DNA of 64,000 nucleotides from Malaya genurostris (Eukaryota > Arthropoda > Insecta > Diptera > Culicidae), in NCBI RefSeq assembly GCF_030247185.1, contig NC_080570.1, positions 161,546,882-161,610,881 on the forward strand, given 5' to 3'. The notes beneath the pieces were generated by a model. The model had not been told where the DNA came from. It worked only from the letters and a program-made list of their open reading frames with translations, and ran no database searches. Position 1 is the stretch's first letter. The number at the start of each line of letters is the position of its first letter. The position numbers and the translations under genes were made by a program. This document shows positions 25,060-36,500 of the stretch, piece by piece.

Positions 25060-25127
25060 AGATAAGATATCAGCAAAGGTTTCTTTGTGGAATTGTTAGC
25101 TAACGCTAGAGTGAAAATTCTAACAGT
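25060..25127 (+). promoter_or_regulatory. Core promoter of second four-span gene: double GATA site and initiator
   Basis: AGATAAGATA (25060-25069) starts 111 bp upstream of the ATG, and ACAGT (25123-25127) lies 48 bp upstream, preceded by GTGAAAATTCTA. The order and spacing agree with the upstream paralogue within 2 bp, although most of the rest of the leader differs. Confidence 0.5.
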
Positions 25128-25170
25128 TGAAAGTTTTAAGCCAAAACGAAAGTAACTACGTCAAAAAGCG

Positions 25171-25794
25171 ATGACCGTTACAGTGCCGATATCGGAGAAG
25201 GAACCGAGCATCGACAAAGCGGTTCCGAGTGGTGAACCTTGCAAGGAATGTTCGTGCAACAGAAAGAAAAAGAATGACTATCTCTGGTCGATACGCGGAA
25301 TATTACAAATCGCGCAAATTGTGAGTCACCGTTTCCTATTTCACTAACACTAGTGATATGAATGTTTTTTCCCCGTTTTTCAGGTTTTTGGATTGGTGGC
25401 ACTGATCCTGATCCATCCCCCTATGTTTTATTGGAACGGTTCTCATTATTTTATGATGTTTCCTTATTATACCTACTTCTTCCTGACCTTCAATGCTGTG
25501 TTTCTGAGTGAGATCATTCTATGGGATGAGCTGAGTGAAGGCAAAGTACGCAGGAGACTTGGATTGGAACGTATTTGGAGCACTATGATACTCTACTATC
25601 TCGGGATTATGAGTTTGCTGTACTACTTCGGCTCGTTCGTATTGTTGGCATTCAGTATCCGTTTCGGACAAGAGAACATTGTTGCCGGAGTGCTAGGGTT
25701 GTTGGCTGGCTATGCATATACACACCACTGGTGGTTGCAGTACACGGTTCGGGTGGAAGCAGAGAAAGTTCAGGAGGCTCTTTCATCAGTGTAG
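25171..25794 (+). CDS. Four-membrane-span protein, paralogue 2 (two exons)
   Basis: Exons 25171-25320 and 25384-25794 join across a 63-nt intron (GTGAGT...TTTTTCAG) and give 186 residues. The intron falls at the same place (after ...ILQIAQ) and phase 0 as in the upstream paralogue, so the pair arose by tandem duplication. Exon 1 encodes a longer hydrophilic N-terminus with a cluster CKECSCNRKKKN, which could be lipid-modified or bind metal; that is a guess. Hydrophobic spans are near 44-66, 77-97, 115-140 and 147-168. The shared motifs LSEIILWDE and WSTMILYYLGIMSLLYYFGS are well kept. No signal peptide is evident. AATAAA is at 25854-25859. The function is unknown; it is probably an integral membrane protein co-regulated with its neighbour. 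Confidence 0.88.
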
Positions 25795-25859
25795 TATCCG
25801 TAAAGAGCGAACTCTGTTCTTGGGATCCATTAATATTGAACTATTATCTTGAAAATAAA

Positions 25860-26960
25860 ACTGTTACATATAACATTGTCAGACTCAACCCAGAAATTAA
25901 ATGTCTCATGCCTTGTTTTTGGTTGGTTACAAGCAAATACTATAATCTTATGTAGTTTTCACTTGAATCTGAAGTTAAATTCCTTAAGAAATTGAAATCA
26001 TTAAAAAGATATCACAGATCAGGCGTTTCAGACTTCAGGAAAAAAATTGCAGAGGAACTCTGACTAATAGAATATAACTTTTTGACGTGAATATGTCTTA
26101 CTTTACTATGAGGTGCCTTTTGAAAAATTCGGAATAGTAGTTCTAGAATTAAAATCGGGTTTTGAAAAAAATATTCAATTCCAGAATTCTACAACTACAT
26201 TCAGAATTTTTTATCTGTATTACTACCCTAAATTTTGCAGCGAAATTCTGACCATGTCCCAGGTTCTGAATGTAAATCCTTGAATTCAATTACAGCTACT
26301 AAATCCTGGTCTTGAATTTCAACAGCTTTGTAAAATACACTCACATTTGTTTAACATGGACAAACTCGCCGATTTGATTCTTTCAAGCACCAAAAATCGA
26401 TCCCAACAAACTATTCTTGAACTTCCATTGAAATGCTACATTGTGTAATAGAATATATTTGGTGAGAGCAAATTTTACTTTACTATTAGTTTATCGTCAC
26501 AATTCTGGAAGCGGGGAAAAGAAAGCTTGTCTAACTAATGAGAACGGTTATCGATACTCGGAAGTGTGAAGGAAACTTGACTTTTTCTTTGGAAACTATG
26601 GGGAAGAAAAGTGTAAACATCGTGCGTTTAAGGATCATCAGCCGAATCACGTCCAGTTGTTATAACCAAGAACAAAGTTTTATTTCATATTTACCAAGGT
26701 AGAAATATTTGGTAATAATTAAACTACATACCCGAAAGCACCATAAGGCATGGAATTAGAATTTCGAGCCAAGTTTTCTTCCGATGTTTACTTGCGTGGA
26801 TCCCGGCGCCATACTTAAAGGCTGCCCGCATTAGGCCGATCCGACCTATCCGAGCTCTCCGGCGTCCTCCATAGCCGAAGCAGAGAAAAAGTAAACGCCT
26901 TTTAATGTTGTGAAAAAATTACAGACAGCCAAAACCGCCCCATCTCACCACCAGTGTTAT
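25860..26960. other. Intergenic, no gene recognised
   Basis: AT-rich sequence. A short segment near 26095-26125 ('TTACTTTACTATGAGGTGCC') repeats one at 7576-7605, so a dispersed repeat is present. No other structure was seen. Confidence 0.4.
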
Positions 26961-26964
26961 TTAT

Positions 26965-27518
26965 ACATCGTGATATTGAACACACTGATGTCGAAGAGAC
27001 CATCCATTCATCACTTCACAACACTGCTCATTCCAACTCACTGCGATAAAGTAGCTCTCTGCTCTTCTCTTTCTGCCGAACCATAAATGAGCGCGACACT
27101 CATCGGCACTCTTTTCTTCATCAACCAAATAAACATGATCAAACATGTTGGGCTTGCAAAATGGCTATTCGCCATTTCGATGGTAGCGAATAATTTTAAA
27201 TGAACCACTTCCTTCACGGATATTTCACTTCACTGGGCATTATTTTCCTAGACACTTAGCAGTGATAGACATTTTTCAGTTCATTTAAAATTATTTGCTA
27301 CCATTGAAATGGCAAATCGCCATTTTGCAAGCCCAACATGTTTGATCATGTTTATTCGGTTGGAGGAGAAAAGAGTGCCGATGAGTGTCGCGCTCATTTA
27401 TGGTTCGGCAGAAGCATAGAAGAGCAGAGAGCAATTTTATCGTAGTGAGCTGGGGTGAGAAGTTTAGTGAAGTGATTAATGGGTGGTCTCTTCGACCTCA
27501 GTGTGCTTAATATAATAG
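26965..27518. mobile_element. Foldback element, arms ~240 bp
   Basis: Left arm (about 26965-27205) and right arm (about 27279-27518) are inverted copies. Shared landmarks are 'CATGATCAAACATGTTGGGC', 'ATAAATGAGCGCGACACTCA' and 'GTCGAAGAGACCA'. The loop is about 73 bp. No transposase is encoded. Target duplication is not clear. The arms differ by scattered substitutions, so the insertion is not recent. Confidence 0.8.
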
Positions 27519-27519
27519 T

Positions 27520-30050
27520 ATTCCGATTGGTTGTTAAATTACTACGTTGTGTTATTAATTGGCCCTTTGGAAGATAGTTTTGAAAAGAGCGATAAAGTGA
27601 TAGGCAATGCATGTGCTACGTAGAAAATTGTGTTCCGTTGGAAGATTAACAAATCACATTCAATTTTCCTGTTCGAGTTACTGCTTATTACTTCAGGTAA
27701 ATTTGATGAAATGTATCGTATTTACAGATGATACAAAATTTATCGTATCATATTGGTTTCAATTCCTATTCAGAAATTATCGTATATTTTCGGATCAATT
27801 ATTTTGAAGCATTTATTCGTAGGGAAGAGAAACTCGATTTGTTTACTTTTGTAAAATTTTCCCGGTTTTGAAAAACTGGTGATATAATAGGTTGGAGGTA
27901 AATTACAAAGAATAAAATTATTAAGTCTTTTGAATAAGGTGGGGGACATGTTTCCTCCACTCTTCCGGTTACCGATAATCGTTATTTACTGATTGATCTA
28001 ATGACTTGAGCAAACTTTTACTTATTCGCTTCCAGATTCGGAACGTTGTACTTATGCTACAGTAAGACTTATTTACATCAAACCTTAATTACTGTTAAGA
28101 CTATCTTGAAACCTTAAAACCGATTTTTGTTTTTTCCATGTTAAAAAACTTCCGTTGAGTTTTCTTCATATAAAACAAATTTCATATAAACATGTCACTT
28201 CGGTGCCAATTGAAAAAGTGTTTTGCAAATAGCATTTACTTTACGTCTGCTTAGCGATTCAAATTGAACTGTTTAAGTTTGCACTAAGCAGTTCAATTCG
28301 AACTGCTCTGCACTGAAGAGTCTAAGACGAAACGTAAAGAAAAGTAATTCGAGTGCCGTTTTCTTTGAGTATTTGAATATTAAAAATAATTGCCGCCAGG
28401 CCAGCAGTTCTCCAACACACGATGTGAATTAACTCAACTTGGACACTAATTAAATGAAAAACGCTCCCTTTAAATACTGCGGCATTGAACGTTTACAGCC
28501 AATTAGGTGGGGTTAGGGAATTCAAAAATTGTCCTGCCACAGAACTTCACACGGTGCGAAGAACATTGATATTGACTGGAGCATTTCAATGGAAGGAACT
28601 ACCAAAAAATAGATCTTTGGGTTGTTCATGTTTCTTCCAATTGTTAAACAAGTTCGACTCGACGCGCTAAGGTAATATGGTAAATTTTACCAATAAACCA
28701 CAATCGTTGAATAGAGTCAATCTCGTGGAACCGAATAAAGGTGGAAATACTGACCTGACATTGATGACGATTTGCAGCTGCGCCATGATTCGAAAGGCAA
28801 CGAAATTTTACCACCAGTACGTCTATTCCTGGCGAATGACCATTCTAGCAACTAATTGTGTAAACACTGATGGAATTTAGAATGAATAGCGAATCTGACT
28901 ACATCTAAACCGTCGTCCGAATAAGTGTTTCAGAATAAAACAGAATGAAAATCTGTGAAACCCTTGGTGAACCATCTCAAAAGTCTGTCAGATTTTCGGA
29001 ATAATCAAATGTCTGTAGAAACTGGATTTTTTTAAATAAATTGTTAGAACATCTGTGTAGCAAAAATGATTGAAAAATCTAGTTTTACAAAAAAAAAATC
29101 GTGTAGAGTTTTCCTTCTCGTTGTCCGTTGAATCAAAAAATTTCAGAAAATATAATTCTTCCACAAGCTAATTTAACCGCTGCCTCCCTGTAGATACTCA
29201 TATTTGAGATTAGTATTGTTTCTTTTGGCAGTGATGATGTCGAATTGCTAGGTTGTATAGCAGTTCAACACAAGCTGCTATGCAATGACGGGTCGAAGAC
29301 GAAACGTAAAGAAAACAAATAAACTTTAATGTCAATTTTAAGATTGACCTTTTGCTCTACTAGAGATCACAATGAAGTAAACAGTGAATTGGAATCAAAA
29401 AGGAAAATATTTGTACAAATATAGTACGGGGAAACGGAAACCTTTTCATATGAATAAAACATTCTTACTGCATACAATAATTTAGGATAGTGCTCTTAAA
29501 ATTTTGCACCCCATCAGATGGACCGATTCTAAAGTAACATGCCTCAAAATGCTTTTCTTCTCGTAAATCGGCAAATGTTACCAACAAACGCATAAACTTT
29601 TCCCATAAATGAACAGATTATTCTTCAATTACTTCCCCGGTACCGGGCAGAAGCTTTTGTTCTGAAATAGTGGACTGCATAAAACGTACGTACGTACACC
29701 CGCTTAGCTGCCTGCCCGGAATGTGCGCATCGTTTGCACGATACAATTTACACTCTTTGTTTCAAAACATCCGCTTGCTGCTTTTTCTCTGATTTGTTAC
29801 ATCGAAAACTTTTCAACTCCAACAGCAGCGGAGCATATTTTGTTGAAACGTGTGTAAAACAATAAAATCCGAGTCCTTTTGATAGTAAAAAGTGTTACCA
29901 CACCTCCCACCTCAAGCTTTCGATTGAGGCAGTGTCGGTGATTTGTCGGTATCGTTGTTGGAATGTTGCTGGTGTGGGAAATTTTATGTTCTGGAATGAA
30001 TTGTGCGACTGGATTTCGGTAATTTCTCACTTGAAAGAACGCTAACGACT
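27520..30050. other. Intergenic; dispersed repeat fragments
   Basis: Copies of the 'ACGTCTGCTTAGCG...CTGAAGAGTCTAAGACGAAACG' repeat lie at 28235-28345 and 29240-29315. Open frames at 28485-28670, 28677-28880 and 29797-30126 have no recognisable motif. Confidence 0.4.
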
Positions 30051-30054
30051 CGAC

Positions 30055-30507
30055 ATGAATCCGATTAGTAACAGCGTTTGTCGAGTGGATATCGAGAAGA
30101 CATCGGAACAAGAGATCAAGAAACAACTGGGATCGTATCTTTCGGCGATTTCCCAGGAGGTGTAGTTATTCAAGAAAATTCAGCGGAGGATGGACTGCAG
30201 TAGAAATCCGACTACACAGCTGTTCGTTCCTGAGAACGTTAGAAAAATAAGAGACAAATTAACCAAAAAATTTTGGATTTGGCAGGCCATTTATGGTTGC
30301 GCTGGATTAGCCAACCGTATATTGCGATGAGGTACCATCAACGAACAAATCTACCGAACCCCATATGCGACTCTCACTGTTTCTGTGGTCTCTTCAAGGC
30401 GAAGGGCTATTTTGGTGGGATTTGGTATCCCGTCACTACTCGCAGCTGGTGTTAGAGTAGTATTAATTTTTTTGTTACGCTCTTCCGAACTTGCCGAAGC
30501 ATTATAA
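30055..30507 (+). pseudogene. Unidentified coding-like stretch with two in-frame stops
   Basis: A single frame runs from an ATG at 30055 to a TAA at 30505-30507 (151 codons). It is broken only by TAG at 30163-30165 and TGA at 30328-30330, with no frameshift. An in-frame TAA lies 9 bp upstream of the ATG. The first half is hydrophilic (IEKTSEQEIKKQLG, NVRKIRDKLTKKFW). The C-terminal third is hydrophobic (ILVGFGIPSLLAAG...VVLIFLL) and could be a membrane span. No intron can remove either stop with proper splice signals. I recognise no family. It may be a retro-copied or decayed host gene, or a fragment of an endogenous viral or transposon gene. Confidence 0.45.
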
Positions 30508-30587
30508 ACGAAAAGTTTGTAAAGGTATTGGCAAGTCAACTAGCTTTGTAGTTCTATAATAGAAACGCTTCACAATTTTTCTAGAAT

Positions 30588-33150
30588 TAAATTAAAGTTG
30601 CACAAGAATTTAATTAAAACTAAACTAGAACCGAACTAGATTTGAGCTAGAACTGAATTGAATGGCAACGGTATAAGAACTGAACTAGAATTGACTGTAA
30701 ACTAAACGAAAAAAACTGAACAAGAACCGAACTAGAACTGTGTTTGATCAGAACTCAACTAGAACTGTGTTTGATCATAACTGAACTAGAACTGAACTAG
30801 AATTGAACTAGAATTGAATGGGAACTGAACTAGAACTGAACGAACTGAACTAGAATTAAACTAGAACTAAACTAGAACTGAACTAGAGCTAAACTAGAAC
30901 TGAACTAGTACTGAACTAGAGCTGAACTGGAACTGAACTAGAACTGAACTAGAACTGAACTAGAACTGAACTAGAGCTGAACTAGAACTGAACTAGATTT
31001 GAGCTAGAACTGAATTGAATGGCAACGGTATAAGAACTGAACTAGAATTGACTGTAAACTAAACGAAAAAAACTGAACAAGTAAACGAAAAAAACTGAAC
31101 AAGAACCGAACTAGATTTGAGCTAGAACTGAATTGAATGGCAACGGTATAAGAACTGAACTAGAATTGACTGTAAACTAAACGAAAAAAACTGAACAAGA
31201 AACGAACTAGATTTGAGCTAGAACTGAACTAGACTTAAACTGGCCAAGAACTGAACGAGATTCGAGCTAGAACCGAACTAGAGCTGAACTAGAACTGTGT
31301 TTGATCATAACTGAACTAGAACTGTGTTTGATCATAACTGAACTAGAACTGAACTAGAACTGAACTAGAATTGAACTAGAATTGAATGGGAACTGAACGA
31401 ACTGAACTAGAATTAAACTAGAACTAAACTAGAACTGAACTAGAACTAAACTAGAACTGAACTAGAACTGAACTAGTACTGAACTAGAGCTGAACTGGAA
31501 CTGAACTAGAACTGAACTAGAACTGAACTAGAACTGAACTAGAACTGAACTAGAGCTGAACTAGAACTGAACTAAAACTGAACTAGAACTGATCTGAACT
31601 AGACTGAACTTGAATTGAATTAGAACTAAACTAGAACAAAACCAGAACTGAACTGGAATTGAATTCGAACTGAACTAGAACTGAACTAGAACTGAACTAG
31701 AACTGAACTAGAACTGAACTAGAACTGAACTAGAACTGAACTAGAACTGAACTAGAACTGAACTAGAACTGAACTAGAACTGAACTAGAACTGAACTAGA
31801 ACTGAACTAGAACTGAACTAGAACTGAACTAGAACTGAACTAGAACTGAACTAGAACTGAACTAGAACTGAACTAGAACTGAACTAGAACTGAACTAGAA
31901 CTGAACTAGAACTGAACTAGAACTGAACTAGAACTGAACTAGAACTGAACTAGAACTGAACTAGAACTGAACTAGAACTGAACTAGAACTGAACTAGAAC
32001 TGAACTAGAACTGAACTAGAACTGAACTAGAACTGAACTAGAACTGAACTAGAACTGAACTAGAACTGAACTAGAACTGAACTAGAACTGAACTAGAACT
32101 GAACTAGAACTGAACTAGAACTGAACTAGAACTGAACTAGAACTGAACTAGAACTGAACTAGAACTGAACTAGAACTGAACTAGAACTGAACTAGAACTG
32201 AACTAGAACTGAACTAGAACTGAACTAGAACTGAACTAGAACTGAACTAGAACTGAACTAGAACTGAACTAGAACTGAACTAGAACTGAACTAGAACTGA
32301 ACTAGAACTGAACTAGAACTGAACTAGAACTGAACTAGAACTGAACTAGAACTGAACTAGAACTGAACTAGAACTGAACTAGAACTGAACTAGAACTGAA
32401 CTAGAACTGAACTAGAACTGAACTAGAACTGAACTAGAACTGAACTAGAACTGAACTAGAACTGAACTAGAACTGAACTAGAACTGAACTAGAACTGAAC
32501 TAGAACTGAACTAGAACTGAACTAGAACTGAACTAGAACTGAACTAGAACTGAACTAGAACTGAACTAGAACTGAACTAGAACTGAACTAGAACTGAACT
32601 AGAACTGAACTAGAACTGAACTAGAACTGAACTAGAACTGAACTAGAACTGAACTAGAACTGAACTAGAACTGAACTAGAACTGAACTAGAACTGAACTA
32701 GAACTGAACTAGAACTGAACTAGAACTGAACTAGAACTGAACTAGAACTGAACTAGAACTGAACTAGAACTGAACTAGAACTGAACTAGAACTGAACTAG
32801 AACTGAACTAGAACTGAACTAGAACTGAACTAGAACTGAACTAGAACTGAACTAGAACTAGAACTGAACTAGAACTGAACTAGAACTGAACTAGAACTGA
32901 ACTAGAACTGAACTAGAACTGAACTAGAACTGAACTAGAACTGAACTAGAACTGAACTAGAACTGAACTAGAACTGAACTAGAACTGAACTAGAACTGAA
33001 CTAGAACTGAACTAGAACTGAACTAGAACTAAACTAGAACTGAACTAGAACTGAACTAGAACTGAACTAAAACTGAACTAGAACTGAACTAGAACTGAAC
33101 TAGAACTGAACTAGAACTGAGATAGAACTGAGATAGAACCGAGTTTGAAC
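30588..33150. repeat. 11-bp satellite (GAACTGAACTA)
   Basis: From about 31667 to 33027 the 11-bp unit GAACTGAACTA runs nearly without change (about 124 copies, one half-unit slip near 32856). To the left (30588-31666) the same unit is degenerate. It carries a larger segment seen three times (near 30640, 30990 and 31110), marked by 'AATGGCAACGGTATAAGAAC' and 'TGACTGTAAACTAAACGAAA'. The right edge degenerates over about 120 bp. Confidence 0.97.
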
Positions 33151-35715
33151 TGATTTGGTTTTGAAAGTAAACTAAAACAAAATTATTCAACAGTTTTCAA
33201 TATACTCAACGGGTCTGTTAACAAAACCAACACCTCTCTGTATCGTTTCTCCGTTCGCACGATCCTCCTTCAGAATGCTGCGGAAGCATCCACTGTGGTG
33301 GGGAAAGGAGCGGTGCAAGTTTACATAGTTATCGTCACCCTGTCAATTGGTGTGGCTGTTCCCTCTGCTGTCGCAGTTGCATTCGCTACGAGATAGAGGC
33401 TTGGCCACCAGTGCCAGGATGTAGTAGCACAACATAACCTTGCAGCTCCAAAATTGCTCCCCTGTGGCGGTGGCGCGGCCCCCGGCACGGTTGTAATTTC
33501 GCTCCAAACAGGTGATTATTGATAAATTGATGCATAAATGTGACTATCATTACGATTTCTAGTGCAGCAGCCGTCCTACTGCTGCTGTAATTATGAGTTG
33601 ATAATTTAAGAGTGCCCGCCGGTGGACCCCGATATCGGGTCCGATAGGAGGGCGTTGATTTACGAAGTATATTAAAATCGAATTCATATTGGACACTTTG
33701 TTAACTGCTCATTTTGACGAAGTGACATTTTCCGGTGCGGTAATTAGCGGTCGCCGGAGAACAAAAGTGTCAATTGCAGCTTTTGGAAGCGAATAATAGT
33801 TGACATTTTTGTTTTATGTCACACACTTCATAGACCATAACAGTGACAACTCACTGCAGTTTCGCCGCTCAATGTTCAATCATTCGGTCAGCTGATAAAC
33901 GCATCCTACCAGTCACTGTCACTGTCCACTGTTGGTCCAGTTTACCGCAGTCACACTGAGTTTCTATTCAACGAAAAAAAAAGCAGCTACAGATGTTTGG
34001 ACGAGGGGTGTGTGAAACTGCAACTGACTGCTGGAACAACTTATTCAACTAAAAAAAAAACATTTCAGTTTTAGAAAGCACTGATCGCATTCGGCAAAAC
34101 GTAGTACCTGAGGTGAATTTTGTTTCTTGGTGGTGAAGTTCAATCCTAGTACGAAGTGCAAATGTATTCGCCCTTTGCGAAGAAAAAAATCCAACCGAAC
34201 ATCGTTCGGGTGCTTGCAATGAATTATTAATGTGATAAAATAGACAACCCGCGATAAAATGCAAAAACCAGAGTGTCTGGCGGAATGCAATGTCATTGCT
34301 TCGTAAAGTTGCATAACACTAAAAAAGAACAACCCACTTCAACGGAATTGCGATTTATTCTGAATTAGAACGAGCACGTGCACGAGGATGGTTCGGAGAA
34401 GTGGTGGAACACGGTAAAAAAAAAACCTTTGAATTTGAATTTCAAAGCACAGCACAACTATCGGAGCTCAATGAATCTCCACCAAACCATATTTTTACCG
34501 TCCTTATTTCTGGGTTCGGTGTCAGTTTGGATGAAACAATATGAAAACCGATGTGCCCCCGTGGTCGGGTTTCAACTGGTCAATAGTACATCATATGTGG
34601 CGAACCAGTTCGAAACCAAGCAACAACCGAAACAAATAAAAACCTCATGATTGAAGGCTCGACAGATGAGGCGACAGCAAAACAATCAAATAAATCCTGA
34701 CAGAATCGAGAATTTGAAGCCCGGAACGTGCAAAAGCATCGCAACGCAGATGATAACTCCCGGCAACGGAAGCTAGTCTAAATATTGGCTTGAATATTTC
34801 CGCATTTCAGGATAAATTATTGACGGGTCTTTGAAACACACTGGCTACTGGAAACCAATCGAACGCACTCGATAGTTTTACATTACATAGCAATATTCTA
34901 ATGGCCCTCAGCTTCTAGGTAGTTTCTAGGAAACGAGTCTAAAACCGACGAGTTCGCATTCAATCTGTTTATGATGATGTAATTAGTCAGACAGTACACG
35001 ATAATTAGTTTTCATGGTTTGCTTTCATTGGAAAGCGAAATCCGGATGGATTAATTTGTTTGCCAACAGATCACTAAATATCAAATCATTTAGTATTGGG
35101 ACGCACGTTTTTACAGAGCACCTGGTGATGATTTGACAGCATATTGTTTTTGATCCTCATTCCTGGCGAAGTTAAAAATGTTACAATATATTTAGATTTA
35201 CAAAAAAAAAGAAAAGCGAATAAAAGAATGTACTAAAAAGACACCCACACTGAAAATCAAACGCCGTCAGGTTAAAAAAATTACGAAGTTTTCATCATGC
35301 GGAAAGGCAGCCCAACCGGAACTTCGAAATTGAGCTCATGGCAAAATCATTACCTCCGTAGTTGGACAGACAGAGGCTCCCACGAAGTACCCAGGATGCG
35401 TACTAATGAACGACTGATGTAGAATTTTGGACGAATTTCCATGAAAACGTTTTGAGCGGACACAGCATTCGGTATTCGTATTAGAAGTCTTGCCTAAGAA
35501 GTGAATACACATTGACCCAAAAAAAAAGCAACATTTAGGAGGTAAACTAAAAAAATGGTTGAGATACAATTGAACAAAAGTAATAGTGCAATATACATAC
35601 AATTCCTCTTTGAGAGTGAGGAAAACAATTCGCGTGCATGATCTCCATCCGCAAACTTCACTCCGACTCAGCGGTCAGAATTGGAAACTTTCGATCTTGA
35701 AAAATCAGAACCATC
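33151..35715. other. Non-coding; GC-richer block at 33.2-33.7 kb
   Basis: The block 33230-33690 is less AT-rich, has no long open frame and includes 'GATAAATTGATGCATAAATG' and 'TGTAATTATGAGTTGATAAT' words. It might be a conserved regulatory element, but the sequence alone cannot show that. The rest holds short open frames without motifs (34045-34332, 34378-34650). Confidence 0.35.
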
Positions 35716-35819
35716 TAGCGAGACACCTCTCGCCGATGATAACGCAAATATGTGAATAATTTGTTGCTAATTAGTTTATAATTAGTGACGGTAACTGAAT
35801 TTGTTCCTCAATTTTTTTG

Positions 35820-36235
35820 AACACTTCGCTAGGTTCATATGAAGTTAACGAAGACCCCCCCCCCCCGTACCAAATAAGCTTGAAAACTAACTAACTAAAT
35901 TTTTTTGAACACTTCGCTAGGTTCATATGAAGTTAACGAACCCCCCCCTCCCCCTACCAAATAAACTTGAAAACTAACTCAATTATTTTTAACACTTCGC
36001 TAGGTTCATATGAAGTTAACGAAACCCCCCCCCCCCTACCAAATAAGCTTGAAAACTAACTAACTCAATTTTTTTTAACACTTCGCTAGGTTCATATCAA
36101 GTTAACGAAGCCCCCCCCCCCCTACCAAATAAGCTTGAAAACTAACTAACTCAATTTTTTTTAACACTTCGCTAGGTTCATATGAAGTTAACGAAGCCCC
36201 TCCCCCCTACCAAATAAGCCTGAAAACTAGCCCAA
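35820..36235. repeat. Five tandem ~86-bp units with C-tracts
   Basis: Each unit reads ACACTTCGCTAGGTTCATAT, GAAGTTAACGAAG, a run of 6-14 C, then CTACCAAATAAGCTTGAAAA. Starts are at 35821, 35909, 35992, 36078 and 36164 (spacing 88, 83, 86, 86). The C-tract length differs in every copy. Confidence 0.9.
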
Positions 36236-36500
36236 ACCCAGTGAAAAGTTTGTTGCATATTGGTTGCTAACTGGTTACGGTGGTTTTGAATTTGTTGTTC
36301 AATTTCTTAAAATACTTCACTAAGATCATAAGAAGTTAACTGAGCACCCCTTTCAAAAAATAAGCTTAAACGTAGCGAAGTTCTAAAAAAAAGAATAATT
36401 GAAACTTATTCACTAGGTTTCGAGTTGTTTTCAACTGTAACTAATTAGCAACTAATAGGCAACAAATTATCCATTGGGTCTTGATTTGCTTTCAAGCTTA

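Noticed and set aside
30273..30455. 60-codon frame within the 30 kb relic
   Set aside because: It is an out-of-frame shadow of the 151-codon frame, which has better composition.
31600..33100. CRISPR-like array
   Set aside because: The 11-bp units are directly adjacent with no spacers; it is a eukaryotic satellite.
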